From Arctopsyche grandis (taxonomy: Eukaryota; Arthropoda; Insecta; Trichoptera; Hydropsychidae), in assembly GCF_051622035.1 (NCBI RefSeq), contig NC_135366.1, positions 6,107,001-6,171,000 of the forward strand: a stretch of DNA of 64,000 nucleotides, given 5' to 3'. Position numbers and translations under genes: made by a program. Below, in pieces: positions 1 to 9,865 of this stretch (position 1 is the stretch's first letter; the number at the start of each line of letters is the position of its first letter). The notes beneath the pieces are model-generated. The model did no database searches. It was not told the origin of the DNA and saw only the letters and a program-made list of their open reading frames with translations.

Positions 1-290
1 CAAATATCATTTGTAAGCGAAATTGGCTTGAAAATTCTCTTCTCATTTCCTTCAATTTAACTCTGCCATATTGACTTTTCCTCCATGAACATTATTTATT
101 AATCGCATTCATTAAAACATTATTTATTGATCAAATCTAACGCCCAACAGTTCTTTAAAAATGCTACATATCCATTTGTAAATGCAGCTACAGTAGTACT
201 GGTTCTTTCGTTGGACGTGTAGATGTATGTACCCTAACGATAAGATAAATAAATAGTTGTGGTCATGCCCGCGGCTAGGAGTTCGGCCAC
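1..290 (+). repeat. 3' flank of an off-window ZAD-ZNF unit
   Basis: This stretch matches, by eye, the DNA downstream of the zinc-finger genes at about 5400-5600, 20920-21080, 28610-28770 and 44770-44960. Shared words include 'gttctcttctcatttcctt', 'ctaacgcccaacagttcttt' and 'atatccatttgtaaatgcag'. Its gene would lie to the left of the window, so the tandem cluster continues beyond this edge. Confidence 0.75.
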
Positions 291-601
291 CTGTGTGCAA
301 ACTTAAATCGGCTGCTTATTAATTTTATCAGCATTTATATAAATCATATTAATAATTTTTTTTTTTTTAATTTTGTGAAAGTAGAAATCAAGTTATATTG
401 GATAATAGAAATGTGTATTTTCATTTAAATTTATTTATTATAAAAAAATATTAAAGTGATAGCTACCGTAACAGTCAATGAAAAAGTGTCCACCTTAAAA
501 ATGCGTTTTTTTTTTTAATTTATTTGCTCTAAATAATTTCTATCCAACAATTTTGAATGACAAGTGAATAAATATATTTTCGATTTTATATCATTTGAGC
601 C
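291..601. other. AT-rich spacer, nothing recognised
   Basis: A T- and A-rich stretch with homopolymer runs. No open frame, repeat boundary or family similarity was seen. Confidence 0.5.
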
Positions 602-605
602 TTAA

Positions 606-1162
606 GAGGGCTGGACAGCAGCGCCTTGTCCATACAAACGTACTATACTTCTCCCTAGCTCAATTATGGCACTAGAGAAATTATTTTTTAATATGCTATG
701 GATATCCACCATTAGGGTGCATCTATCGTTTTATTTTTTTGATTAATTATTTTTTATAGGAGCTAGGAGCCGCCAAACATCTATAAAATCGCCTCTTTTT
801 TACACCCACGAAAAGAGTCTAGCGTGGTTATTTAACGGTCGATTTAAAAAAAAATACGCTGATAGATGCACAGAAAATATCTTTCTCATACCAGTGATGA
901 ATTTTTTTTTAAAAATTGGTCCAGTTTTGGAGGAGAAAATAGTAGAATACGAAACCTCGATTTTGTCAATTTAAAACACGTTTTATGTGGTCGAAACGCA
1001 ACTGTCGCATTCACTCAATATATATATTGATATATTTTGTCGCATTCACTCAATATATATATTGATATATTTTGTCGCATTCACTCAATATATACATACA
1101 CTCAATATATATATCGAAGAAAGGAACGGTAACAAAATTAAGGTTTCGGGTGTACAGCCCTC
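606..1162. mobile_element. TTAA-flanked non-autonomous DNA element
   Basis: Both ends carry a short inverted repeat (left GAGGGCTGGACA, right complement GAGGGCTGTACA), each flanked by TTAA (602-605 and 1163-1166). The 557-bp body has no coding frame. Near the right end a 36-bp unit containing 'tgtcgcattcactcaatata' is repeated about two and a half times (1003-1100). TTAA target sites are typical of piggyBac- or Sola3-like elements; the family is not determined. Confidence 0.65.
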
Positions 1163-1169
1163 TTAATAT

Positions 1170-1415
1170 TGTAACGTAGAGATTAGGTGGGTGGCGCTCG
1201 TGGACCGATGGTTTTCGATCGCTAATCACCTGATCTCTCGTTCGCGCCAAAATGTCATCGCCGAATGAATACGCCGTATGTAACCGCCAATAGGATCGCC
1301 TAACTCATCGACCAATAGTTATTACATGTGTATAGCAGACGAATAAACGACTTCTATAACCCGCCTGCGTCTTTCTTTCCGATTCTGGAAGCCCCATCTT
1401 CACGTCCACGCAACA
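1170..1415 (+). mobile_element. Solo LTR (246 bp), 4-bp ATAT target duplication
   Basis: The element begins TGTAACG and ends GCAACA, the TG...CA form of retroviral-type LTRs. It is flanked by direct repeats ATAT at 1166-1169 and 1416-1419. A possible poly(A) hexamer AATAAA lies near 1342. No internal retrotransposon region adjoins it, so it is best read as a solo LTR; the 4-bp ATAT duplication fits gypsy-type integrases. It landed immediately outside the right TTAA of the preceding element. Confidence 0.65.
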
Positions 1416-1611
1416 ATATTATGTAAAATAAAAATTTGATTCGAGGTTTTGTAAAACTGAGTTTTTTAAAAAAATTTGTTTATAGAAAGATTATTTATTT
1501 ATTAATTTTTTTTTACTTAAATTTTATCTACATATAATTTTTTTTGCAAATTTTTTTGTACAATTTTTACAATACATGCATTTTTACATAATTAATTTCG
1601 ACTCTACTTAA

Positions 1612-1821
1612 ATGACTCTAAGGTCGAAAACGCTACATGCCGGAAGGCTCTTCTTTGTCAGTACTTTAAAAGATGATTTAAAAGTATTGTTCGGTGAGAA
1701 GGTGGAAGCCCAACACTTTACCGGGAAAGGAAGCAAATGGAAAAGGGAAGTTAATTTAGAAGCTGGAATGGTATTAAAAATTAGTAATCATAACGATACT
1801 ACAAATAAAAAACAAAGTTAG
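1612..1821 (+). CDS. Short unassigned ORF (69 aa)
   Basis: This 69-codon frame begins MTLRSKTLHAG and is lysine-rich, ending KKQS. No domain, signal peptide or membrane segment is recognised, and no similarity to the neighbouring gene family was seen. It lies in AT-rich DNA between two LTR-related stretches. It could be the remnant of an exon or chance; no splice partners could be assigned. Confidence 0.15.
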   Translation: MTLRSKTLHAGRLFFVSTLKDDLKVLFGEKVEAQHFTGKGSKWKREVNLEAGMVLKISNHNDTTNKKQS

Positions 1822-2039
1822 AAATATGCAATTTATGATTACTTTAATTTAACAAAGAATAGTGACAAACTCAGAAAACTATAATAACTTCCAGAGTTCA
1901 TCTTCATTGACATCGTTTTTATTTACCAACATTCAAATTTTTCACATATGTTTGCTCATACGAATGCTTTTTTTTATACGCACCCATTACTCCTTAATTT
2001 CTTAACTTCTCGTGACCATACAAAAAAAAATCAGACCCT

Positions 2040-2560
2040 TTTTTTTGCTCAGATGTCTCTGGATATGGCAGTGTGTTGCTGGCTCGGCATTCGGCTATGT
2101 TCAGATGCTCTTGTTGCTGTGGGTCGACTGAAGTTGTTTGGGATGGACCTCCTTTTATATTGTTTTTGGGGATCCACGTGACTTGTCGCAGGTGGTGTTT
2201 ACGTGTGCGAGTTATGCGAGGAATGTGGTTTGTTGTTTAGGGTGGACGTTTCTCGAATGTTTGGCGTCGTTCCACTCGATTTAGTTTAATAGCTGCAGGT
2301 GTTCTTCGTGTCGTTCTGCTTGGTTTGTTGGGGTGGAATATTCTCGAATGTTTGGCGTCGTTCCACTCGATTTGGTTTAATGGATGCAGGTGTTCTTCGA
2401 CTTGATATGACGTCAATGGTTGAGCGTGAGAAATGTATTCTCCGTCGCACTAGATGTTTCGATGGCGATGACGAGATTCCTACAACACAAAGGCGTTTGT
2501 TTGTTAATTCATTTGAGAACTATGTACCTACCTACCCTCATGTAGTCATGTATCGATAGT
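2040..2560 (-). mobile_element. LTR-retrotransposon LTR/leader fragment with TATA box
   Basis: Read on the minus strand, this block matches the right edge of the window (63440-64000). Both contain TATAAAAGGAGGT followed by CCCAAACAAC and AGTCGACCCACAGCA. Here the TATA box is at 2151-2159. Upstream of it (higher + coordinates) a ~91-bp unit is duplicated in tandem (around 2252 and 2343), and the right-edge copy has a similar ~92-bp duplication. This is the layout of an LTR U3 region with repeated enhancer-like units. No gag or pol frame is preserved. Confidence 0.55.
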
Positions 2561-2930
2561 ACAACTGAACATCCACCCTAGACAATGGTTTGAGCCGTCA
2601 TAAACGAAAAAAAAGGTCCATTTCGTTAATCGGTTCACGAATGGGGACCAATATTTAAATGTGCTAAAGACACGTCTGGTGCCTCACATGTGGTATTCTT
2701 GAACCTGACAGCATTTTTATGCACGGCATCGCTCTCTTTCATCGAGTTTGGTTGAAAAATATATTTCAAAAGTGGTAAAACTTTTCGAAAAAAATTAAGT
2801 TTTATACTATTTTGATTTTTGAAATTTTTATGGCGGGTCGCGTACCGGTGCCGATAAATAGTGGCGGGACGCCGTACCGGCGCGTACCGGCTATTCTACA
2901 ACCCTGCCCAAAAGACAATTTTTGTCATGA
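2561..2930. other. Unassigned stretch with a possible hAT terminus
   Basis: No gene is seen. Around 2830-2907 the word 'gcgtaccgg' recurs and the block ends 'ctattctacaaccctgcc'. The complement of that end, CAGGGTTGTAGAATAG, resembles hAT terminal repeats. No partner end was found. Confidence 0.3.
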
Positions 2931-3066
2931 AAATCGCTAATACGGAATGTTTGGTACTCGAGTTTTCGTTAGTATGGTTTTTAATGTGACTTTTCGGCTG
3001 CCAGATGTTACGTTATAGAGATTTTAGGGACTTTTGGGCGAGCGCTTTGTGGACAATAATCACCGA
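2931..3066 (+). repeat. hAT-derived sequence upstream of gene 1
   Basis: About 135 bp here match the 3' end of the hAT element at 61503-61655, covering both the last codons of its transposase frame and the following non-coding DNA. Shared blocks include 'cggctgccagatgtt', 'cgttatagagattttaggga' and 'aatcaccgaacc'. A weaker copy precedes gene 5 (about 36140-36230). It ends about 225 bp before the gene 1 start codon. Confidence 0.7.
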
Positions 3067-3093
3067 ACCTTCGCTTTCATATCGTAAACGACG

Positions 3094-3292
3094 GAGTAGT
3101 TGGCAGCATTACACACTCATGCGTATAACCATTTTATTTTGACGTTTGACTATCGTATTGTATCGGGTTGTTGATGGTTGTGTGGCTGGCCGAGTCGATT
3201 AGAGAAGCAAAAGGAAAAGCAGAAGTCAGAAGCAAAGGTCGGAAGCGTCTATCCACTCTCCAGGCGTTTGTGCTTCTCCCTCCCAAGTAGCG
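3094..3292 (+). promoter_or_regulatory. Conserved 5' flank of ZNF gene 1
   Basis: The block starting GGAGTAGTTGGCAGCA and running to the start codon recurs before all six genes. It includes 'ttttgacgtttgactatcgt' and 'ggccgagtcgattagagaag'. It probably holds the core promoter and 5' UTR. No clear TATA box is seen, and the transcription start is not determined. Confidence 0.55.
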
Positions 3293-5272
3293 ATGGAGTG
3301 CAGACTTTGCCTCTGCTCTGCTCCAGCAGAGTCCTTCGTCTCCATCCATGACGACCCTCATCCACCGCGTTTGGTGCAACGCATTTGGACCTGCTGTCGG
3401 CTGCGGGTCAGTCACGTTACACTTGAACTATTGCTATTGATAATTCGCTACTCCTCGTAATCGCCAATACCTCTCACATTTGCAGGTTAGGATAGGAGAC
3501 CATCTGCCAGATTTGATATGCCTTTCTTGTGTCAACAATCTAGAATTATTCGAAAGCTTTCGAAACGTTTGTTTTCAAAATGACACAACGTCGAGGGTGG
3601 AATTGGACAAATATTTGAAAGTCAAGCCGGAGGAAGTTTTGTTGAAAGATTTAATATGGAAAGATGAGTTGGGTGCTGATTGGCCACCCAACAATTGTAG
3701 TTCACCAGACGACGGCGAGGTAAGTAAATAGGATTCAAGTTCTTTAAATGGATTCTTAGCGAAGCATTCAGTTGATCTAAAATATAAATTCGAATGTAAA
3801 ATGACATCTAATCACACTATATAAAAGTTACAAATGTCAAATTGATAATCATTCGATTTAATTTTTAGATCCCTGGAGGAAAAATTACTTCGATAGATAA
3901 TATGGCGACAATAATAACTACCAATAGACAGATTCAAGCGGAAGAATTACCATTTCGAAAAGCATTAGATAAGATGGGCTCTACAAATCCTGAATTGGAC
4001 CATAAAATAGATATCCAAGAAAGATTGTTAACTCATCAAAACAATGTTGTGATACAGAAAAACTCGAATACTCGAAGAATGTTGCATGATTGTGACATTT
4101 GTTCAAAATCTTTTCACAGTAAACATAATCTAAGTGTACACATGAGGGTTCATAGAGGGATAAAGCCACACAAATGTGACATTTGTTCAAAAACTTTTAC
4201 TACGAAACAATATCTTAGTGTACATATTGGTATTCATACTGGGATAAAGCCACATAAGTGTGACATTTGTTCAAAAACATTTATTGCGAAACAATGTCTT
4301 AATGCACATATGGTTATTCATACTGGGGTTAAGCCATACGGATGTGACATTTGTTCAAAAACATTTACTGTGAAACAAAGTCTTATTGCACATATGGCTA
4401 TTCATACTGGAGTAAAACCATACAAATGTGACTTTTGTTCAAAAACATATTGTAATAAACAAGATTTTAAAGCACATATGGGTATTCATACTGGGGTAAA
4501 GCCACACAAATGTGACGTTTGTTCAAAAACATATCTTACGAAACGAAATCTTAGTGCACATATGTGTATTCATACTGGGGTAAACCCATACAAATGTGAC
4601 ATTTGTTCAAAAACATTTACGAGGAAACGAACTCTTAGTGCACATATGACTATTCATACTGGGGTGAAGCCAAACAAATGTGATATTTGTTCAAAAACAT
4701 TTACCATGAAACAATATCTTAGTGTGCATATGGGTATTCATACTGGGATAAAGCCACACAAGTGTGACATCTGTTCAAAATCATTTACTACGAAACAATG
4801 TCTTAGTGCACATATGGTTATTCATATGGAGGTAAAGCCACACAAATGTGTCGTTTGTTCAAAAACATTTACTAGGAAAGGAACTCTTAACGAACATATG
4901 GGTATTCATACTGGGTTAAAGCCACACAAATGTGATATTTGTTCAAAAACATTTATTACGAAACAAAATCTTAGTGTACATATTGGTATTATTCATACTG
5001 GGATAAAGCCACACAAATGTGACATTTGTTCCAAAAGATATAGTAATAAAAAAGATGTTAGTGCACATATGATTATTCATACTGGGGTAAAGCCACATAA
5101 ATGTGACGTTTGTTCAAAAACATATGTTACGAAACGAAGTCTTAGTGCACATATGGCTATTCATACTGGTAATAAACCATACAAATGTAACATTTGTTCA
5201 AAAACATATACTAGGAAACAAATTCTTATTGTACACATGAATACCCATACTGGGGTAAAGTTACAAAAATAG
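3293..5272 (+). CDS. ZAD-C2H2 zinc-finger protein, gene 1 (14 fingers)
   Basis: Predicted nuclear DNA-binding regulator of about 583 residues. Three coding exons, 3293-3406, 3486-3719 and 3869-5272, join in phase 0 across GT-AG introns of 79 and 149 bp. The ZAD, known in insects as a homodimerising zinc module, has its first ligand pair in exon 1 (MECRLC, residues 3 and 6) and its second in exon 2 (ICLSC, residues 50 and 53). An acidic linker follows. Exon 3 carries 14 tandem C2H2 fingers from about residue 190 to 575 with Cys-x2-Cys-x12-His-x3-His spacing; finger 11 has His-x4-His. Linkers read TGVKPH or TGIKPH rather than the usual TGEKPY. The start was chosen because this ATG, in a GCGATGG context, directly precedes the first ZAD cysteine in all paralogues. 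Intron 1 uses GTCAGT, a non-optimal donor, but reading through it meets a stop. The DNA target is unknown. Confidence 0.88.
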
Positions 5273-5317
5273 TTTTACGTCAAAACAGGTCATTTTGGTC
5301 CCCTTGTATTTCATTAC

Positions 5318-5323
5318 AATAAA
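5318..5323 (+). terminator. Poly(A) signal AATAAA of gene 1
   Basis: A canonical hexamer lies about 45 bp after the gene 1 stop codon. The corresponding site in the other paralogues is altered (for example 'cgtaaaat' after gene 2), so gene 1 is the only copy that keeps a canonical hexamer at this position. Confidence 0.45.
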
Positions 5324-5939
5324 ATTTTTGGCATGTTTTGTGTTCAGATTAAAGGTATGCACACAGGGAAGCACCTAAGGCCTTTTATTTCCATAATAAA
5401 AAGGAAAAATATCCCCTTGTAAGCGAAAGTTCTCTTCTCATTTTCTTCAACATATCTCTGCCAAATTGACTTCCATGAGCATTATTTATTAAGTCATGGA
5501 ATCTAACGCCCAACAGTTCTTTCCAAATGCTATATATCCATTTGTAATCAGTAGTACGGGTTCGTTCATTGGATGTGTATATGTATGCAGGGCCGCCGAG
5601 AAGGGGGTGGAGGGAAACCTTGGTAAAGTTCCAGGGCGCAGGCTGCTATAGAGCCCTCTGTCGGAAATCGTACCTGTTAATCGTTAATTATTTAAAAAAA
5701 TAACAAACAAGGTATTTTTCTAATAGGTCTGATAGATTTTTCGTATATTAAAAATATATCTATAGATATTTTTTGAAATTTGTCATAGGGCCCAGAATTA
5801 TTTTTCCCAAGGCTCGGGATTCCTCTCGTCGGCCCTGTATGTATGTATGTACCTTAACGAGAAGATAGATAAACAATTAAAACTTGTTGAAGAAAAACAA
5901 TACGAAATTGTTGATTATATTTATTTATATAATTTTAGC

Positions 5940-6355
5940 TATCTATGTAGCTAATGTAAAAAATAAATACATAATTACGTAACTTTAAGTATAAATTTAT
6001 ATGGACTGTCCTTCACAGAGGTGTTTTCTCGCACCTCGCAAGAATGCATCCACGGTCTTAGAAGACCTGATGCACTCAGGGAGGGCATAGTACATGAACA
6101 CACCCCCAGCTGTCTTCTTTTTTCTTACTCAACAACTAAATTGTTCTTATTTCTAGTAAAATAACTATGTATGTCTCTATTTCTTATTGTATAATCCTTA
6201 AAATACTTATGATCTAACTTGTAAACAAAAGACATTGTACTAAGATTTAAACTAATTCTAATACTCATCCATCCCAATTCATCTAATATACTTCTAATAC
6301 TTTTTAATCTACCCACACTCAAAATACCTGTCATAGTTTTATTTTGTAATTTTTA
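5940..6355 (-). mobile_element. Insertion in gene 1 3' flank, possible LINE tail
   Basis: This block is absent from the homologous flanks of the other genes. On the minus strand, one frame around 6020-6110 resembles the C-terminal end of a LINE polyprotein (GVFMYYALPECIRSS). The similarity is weak and no boundary repeat was identified. Confidence 0.25.
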
Positions 6356-6708
6356 TTATATGCTAAAATAACGTACAAAAACTTATGCAAATTGATTTCA
6401 CAAAACTTTTATTTTGTATTTATAATAATTCCATGCATATTTTATAATAAAAAATCACAAATAGTTATATTATACTGTTATTATTATTTTTATCTTCTTT
6501 CTTTAAATAGTGTCAGTAGGCTTACTAGATATCCAACATCGAAATCTATATTTTCAAATTTAATGTTGTATTATTGTTTCTTTATTATTTTTTTTTTTTT
6601 ACATTTATATTATTTTTATGAATATATTTTGATTAATCTTGTTTACTTGTTTCCGGCCATAATGGCGCTTTAGGGCAACCTGTTCAGTTATCATGGTCTA
6701 AATTTAAT

Positions 6709-6760
6709 CTATATATATAAAATTGAATGTCTGTCTGTCTCGTATAGGCTCTGAAACCCA
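6709..6760 (+). mobile_element. Helitron-like 5' terminus
   Basis: The sequence TCTATATATATAAAATTGAA followed by 'tgtctgtctgtctcgt' has the form of insect Helitron 5' ends. No matching 3' hairpin with CTRR was assigned, so the element length is unknown. Confidence 0.35.
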
Positions 6761-6999
6761 AAGAAATGTAATATTAATAGAAGTGGCTTTAGGTTTTCTT
6801 TTGTTGTCAAGTGACATTCTGTCCACGGACAGATCTAAATAATTTTAGCATCAGTCGTATTTGACGCTTGGTGCTCGACGGATGTCCGATAAAAACTTCT
6901 CTGTTTGTTTATATTACTCGCAAGATGGGCAAACATCGGTAAAAATTGCACAATACATTCAAAAATACACAATAAACAACATGGGATACATTTTTATAA

Positions 7000-7612
7000 G
7001 TAAATTGATCCGGTTGTATTCTGTGTGATGTAGCGTATTTATAGAGACGTACCGCGTAAAATTGACAGCAATTATTTATTCGTAAAGGCCCCTCTATTCT
7101 TATTACATCTCTCTGCCGAAACCATTCCAATAAATGCATGAATTTCATTCAATGTGGTATTACTTTCATTTAAGCTTTGATTGGTTTCATTAAAAATTAA
7201 ATTGACCGTCTCCCCAGTAACAAATAGTAAAAATCCCTCGCGTATTAAATTAATATTTTGTAAACGATCCGGTGGTGCATTGACAATATTATGAGCTTTG
7301 CGTTTGGTAGATGATCGACAAGGATACGAGTTGCACGTGATTCCAAATTTCGACGTGTAATAAACAATCTTCGGCGGTGCAGCGTGCTTAAATGGGTCCC
7401 TATTGTCAATTTATATTTTTAATCTTTTTTTTGCTCTCTAAAGAGCAAAAAAAGAGGTTAACAATAGAATTTTACAATAGGAACCCATTTATTTCGAGCC
7501 GGCACCGTGATGCGCCTATCTCTGGTAATGAACTTCATCAATTCTTAAATATCTTTCTATATCGCTTTCTTCATCAGCAGTCGATATATCGTCATCATTA
7601 TAATCATCGTCA
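7000..7612 (-). pseudogene. piggyBac-like transposase relic
   Basis: On the minus strand, with several stops and frame changes, the sequence first encodes an acidic N-terminal stretch (DDDYNDDDISTADEES, around 7570-7610). Further on, around 7100-7160, it encodes LNEIHAFIGMVSAER, which matches the conserved piggyBac block usually seen as E-x-K/Y-A-F-x-G-L. The catalytic aspartates are not preserved. A TTAA lies at about 7616-7619, next to CCCTTAGACTGC, which looks like a piggyBac terminal repeat but points to the right, away from this relic. It may therefore belong to another copy. Confidence 0.5.
7389..7488. repeat. Imperfect hairpin inside the piggyBac relic
   Basis: The arms 'aaatgggtccctattgtcaa' and 'caataggaacccattt' are inverted around a central 'tttttttgctct/agagcaaaaaaa' stem. 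It may be a small insertion that broke the transposase frame. Confidence 0.4.
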
Positions 7613-7821
7613 ATTTAACCCTTAGACTGCTAAACAACGATATATCGTTGTTTACAAAAGTGGCCAAAAATGCTAACGACGATCGTTGTTGACGTCATTG
7701 ATTGTCGTATTTCAATACTTTCTGTGAGCTGCCGGTGTATCAGCGGCACGAAACATATTTTTTATTTACGTATTTATATTTTTTTAAATTAATTTCACTG
7801 TTCGACATATGACGACTATTT

Positions 7822-8593
7822 CACTGTTCGACATATGAATTTTTTTGGTTCAGAGACCAGATATGACTTTTCTTATAGATTTATGCCCAGTAAACACGAA
7901 TCTGGTTATAAAAAATGTTGATTGGCTCAAAAATTCGTTTGTTTTATCGAGGTAAGCCAGTTATCAATATAATTTTTGTTATTAATCCACAAGAATAGTC
8001 GAAATATGATTTTTCTAAGTGGAATTTTATTTAATTCTCATATAAAGACAATTTAATATATTATCCCTATTCATTCAATTCAGATTCGTGTAAATACGAG
8101 TCAATACTAGTACGAGCTTTTAGCTCGCAATTTTACCGATTTAAAATGCAGCACACTTCCAATTAACACTCTTAAACGAAAACAAAAAATAGTGTGGCCA
8201 GAAAACTATCCCAATAAACATGATTCAATAGAAAATACTCAATATAAAATAGTATTAACAGTGGGAAAAAATCCCAAATGAAAATACGTACTTTTGACTT
8301 TTGATTTGAACTGGGCGACTACTTAGATTTGAAAGCTGAAAAGTACTACAAATGAAAGATAAAATACCCGACTATAGATTCCAATATTCATTTTGAACAG
8401 GAAATTGACAGATTTTGTGGCATCGACCGAACAACACCAAGATGTAGAAAAATCGCGCGATTTAAAAAACACATGTATATCTTCGAATTTCGAGCCAATC
8501 AACATTTTTTATTACCAGATTCGTGTTCACTGGGCATAGATCTATAAGAAAAGTCATATCTCGTCTCTGAACCATTTTTCGTGTCGAATAGTG
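7822..8593. mobile_element. Fold-back element with ~140-bp inverted repeats
   Basis: The left arm (7822-7960) and right arm (8495-8593) are inverted copies sharing 'ggttcagaga', 'gacttttcttatagat', 'gcccagt' with 'aacacgaatctggt' and 'aatgttgattggctc'. The outer ends read CACTGTTCGACA and TGTCGAATAGTG. The interior is AT-rich and non-coding. No superfamily can be named. Confidence 0.6.
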
Positions 8594-8599
8594 TTATTA

Positions 8600-9470
8600 T
8601 ATAAAATATGTAAAATGACTGCAGGTTTATAAATTCCAAAAACTTTATTTTATTACTTGGTCAATAATAAAAAAAAACAAGTATGACATGTACGTCTTCT
8701 CGTTCGATCCAGGATTGAGTCAGAGTTCTGTCGGCGTTGGGTAGGGCAGAGCATCGTAACCTGTGCACCGCGGTAATATGTGTTCTACGAACAGCACTTC
8801 GGCCTAATGCGTGCGAGTGAGATCGCGTGTGACGGAGAAAACCGATATTAGTTATTGTTTTATCCCTATGCATATACGGAATAACTAACGAATGCCAATG
8901 AAGTACATATGTATGTACGTAGCTGACAAACTCTACGAGTCGTAAACAATGTGTGCCGCGAATATTCAAAGGTTACGATGATCTGGGGTAGGGGATGATT
9001 TTTAGGGTGGCCAGCTCACAAAAATGTAAATAACGACCAGCTTTATAAAATTGTTCCAAATTTTTATTAGTAATAAGTAAAATTAAATTAGTAAAAATGT
9101 AATTAGTAAATTTTTGTCTTATGTCCTTTTTGACATATGTATAACGCATATACATATGTACTAATGCGTGATTTTTTAGCGGGACCACCATTATTTCTAC
9201 TGCAAACAACATACACTTTTTCTTTTCGCTCAGGTAGTTTTTTCTTGTATGCGATCAGGTGTACCAGATGAATTTGATTTTTCAATCAACCAATTTTTTT
9301 CAATGGTCTCTAATGGCCCGGGATTTCTTCAAATAGTGGTAGTTGAAGATTGAAGACAAAACACCGCGACTCCACAGCCCTGAAATAAACTCACGTAACA
9401 AGCACTCAAGAGTCGATGTACAACTGAACTAATTATACGATCCTCCGCTCTATTTGATCTATGCGGCCGT
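8600..9470. other. Unassigned spacer
   Basis: A moderately GC-rich segment (8690-8990) is followed by AT-rich DNA. Short open frames on the minus strand show no recognisable domain. No repeat structure was found. Confidence 0.4.
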
Positions 9471-9472
9471 CC

Positions 9473-9584
9473 ACACCAACGATATTACTTGCAATATTTT
9501 CCATATCCAGTTCCCATATTGCAACCTGTGGTTGCTATTTAGGAACTGGTTATGGAAAATATCGTAAGTAATATCGTTGGTGTG
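9473..9584. mobile_element. Hairpin MITE
   Basis: Near-perfect inverted arms of about 42 bp (acaccaacgatattact ... and complement) enclose a short centre, 'ttgcaacctgtggttgct'. The core 'gatattttccata' plus 'ccagttcc' recurs in the hairpin at 10932-11009 just upstream of gene 2, so both belong to one family. Confidence 0.6.
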
Positions 9585-9673
9585 ATGCAGCCTATCTACG
9601 CTTAGATCACGCGTCACGAAATAGATTGGCCATAAGGCGCACATTTTTGGCCAATAAATCGCTAAACGGACTA

Positions 9674-9848
9674 CTAATCATATGTGAACCAGTCACAGGA
9701 CAACCCGTCGCTCTAGATCGGTCACTCGTGATCACCCCTCACACTAAAACTGGTCACACCCTCGTAACCAGTTTTAGTGTGAGGGGTGATCACGAGTGAC
9801 CGATCTAGAGCGACCAGTTGTCCTGCGACCGGTTCACATTTGACTAGT
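9674..9848. mobile_element. Hairpin MITE with a 12-bp loop
   Basis: Two arms of about 80 bp (9674-9754 and 9767-9848) are inverted copies around the loop 'cacaccctcgta'. The stem next to the loop, 'actcgtgatcacccctcaca', is perfect. No target duplication was resolved. Confidence 0.7.
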
Positions 9849-9865
9849 AATCACCGAACAAATAA

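Larger units (their letters stand above)
5273..6705 (+). repeat. 3' flank of gene 1, part of the duplicated unit
   Basis: The flank begins 'ttttacgtcaaaacaggtca' and includes the 'gggccgccgagaa...gggcccagaatt' block and a final 'gggcaacctgttcagtta' block ending near 6705. The same succession follows genes 2, 3 and 5. The last ~80 bp resemble a LINE 3' tail. About 5940-6355 is an insertion absent from the other copies. Confidence 0.7.

Noticed and set aside
3134-3415. Long minus-strand ORF repeated opposite exon 1 of every gene (MTDPQPTAGPN...)
   Set aside because: It is the antisense of the conserved ZAD exon and 5' flank. Its conservation is explained by the plus-strand exon, and it has no recognisable domain.
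4081-5272. Regular 84-bp direct repeats resembling a CRISPR array
   Set aside because: They are in-frame C2H2 finger codons in a eukaryotic gene; there are no unique spacers of constant length and no cas genes.
6392-6673. Phe/Tyr/Ile-rich ORF suggesting a membrane protein
   Set aside because: It lies in the AT-rich 3' flank of gene 1. Homologous flanks of other genes do not keep the frame.
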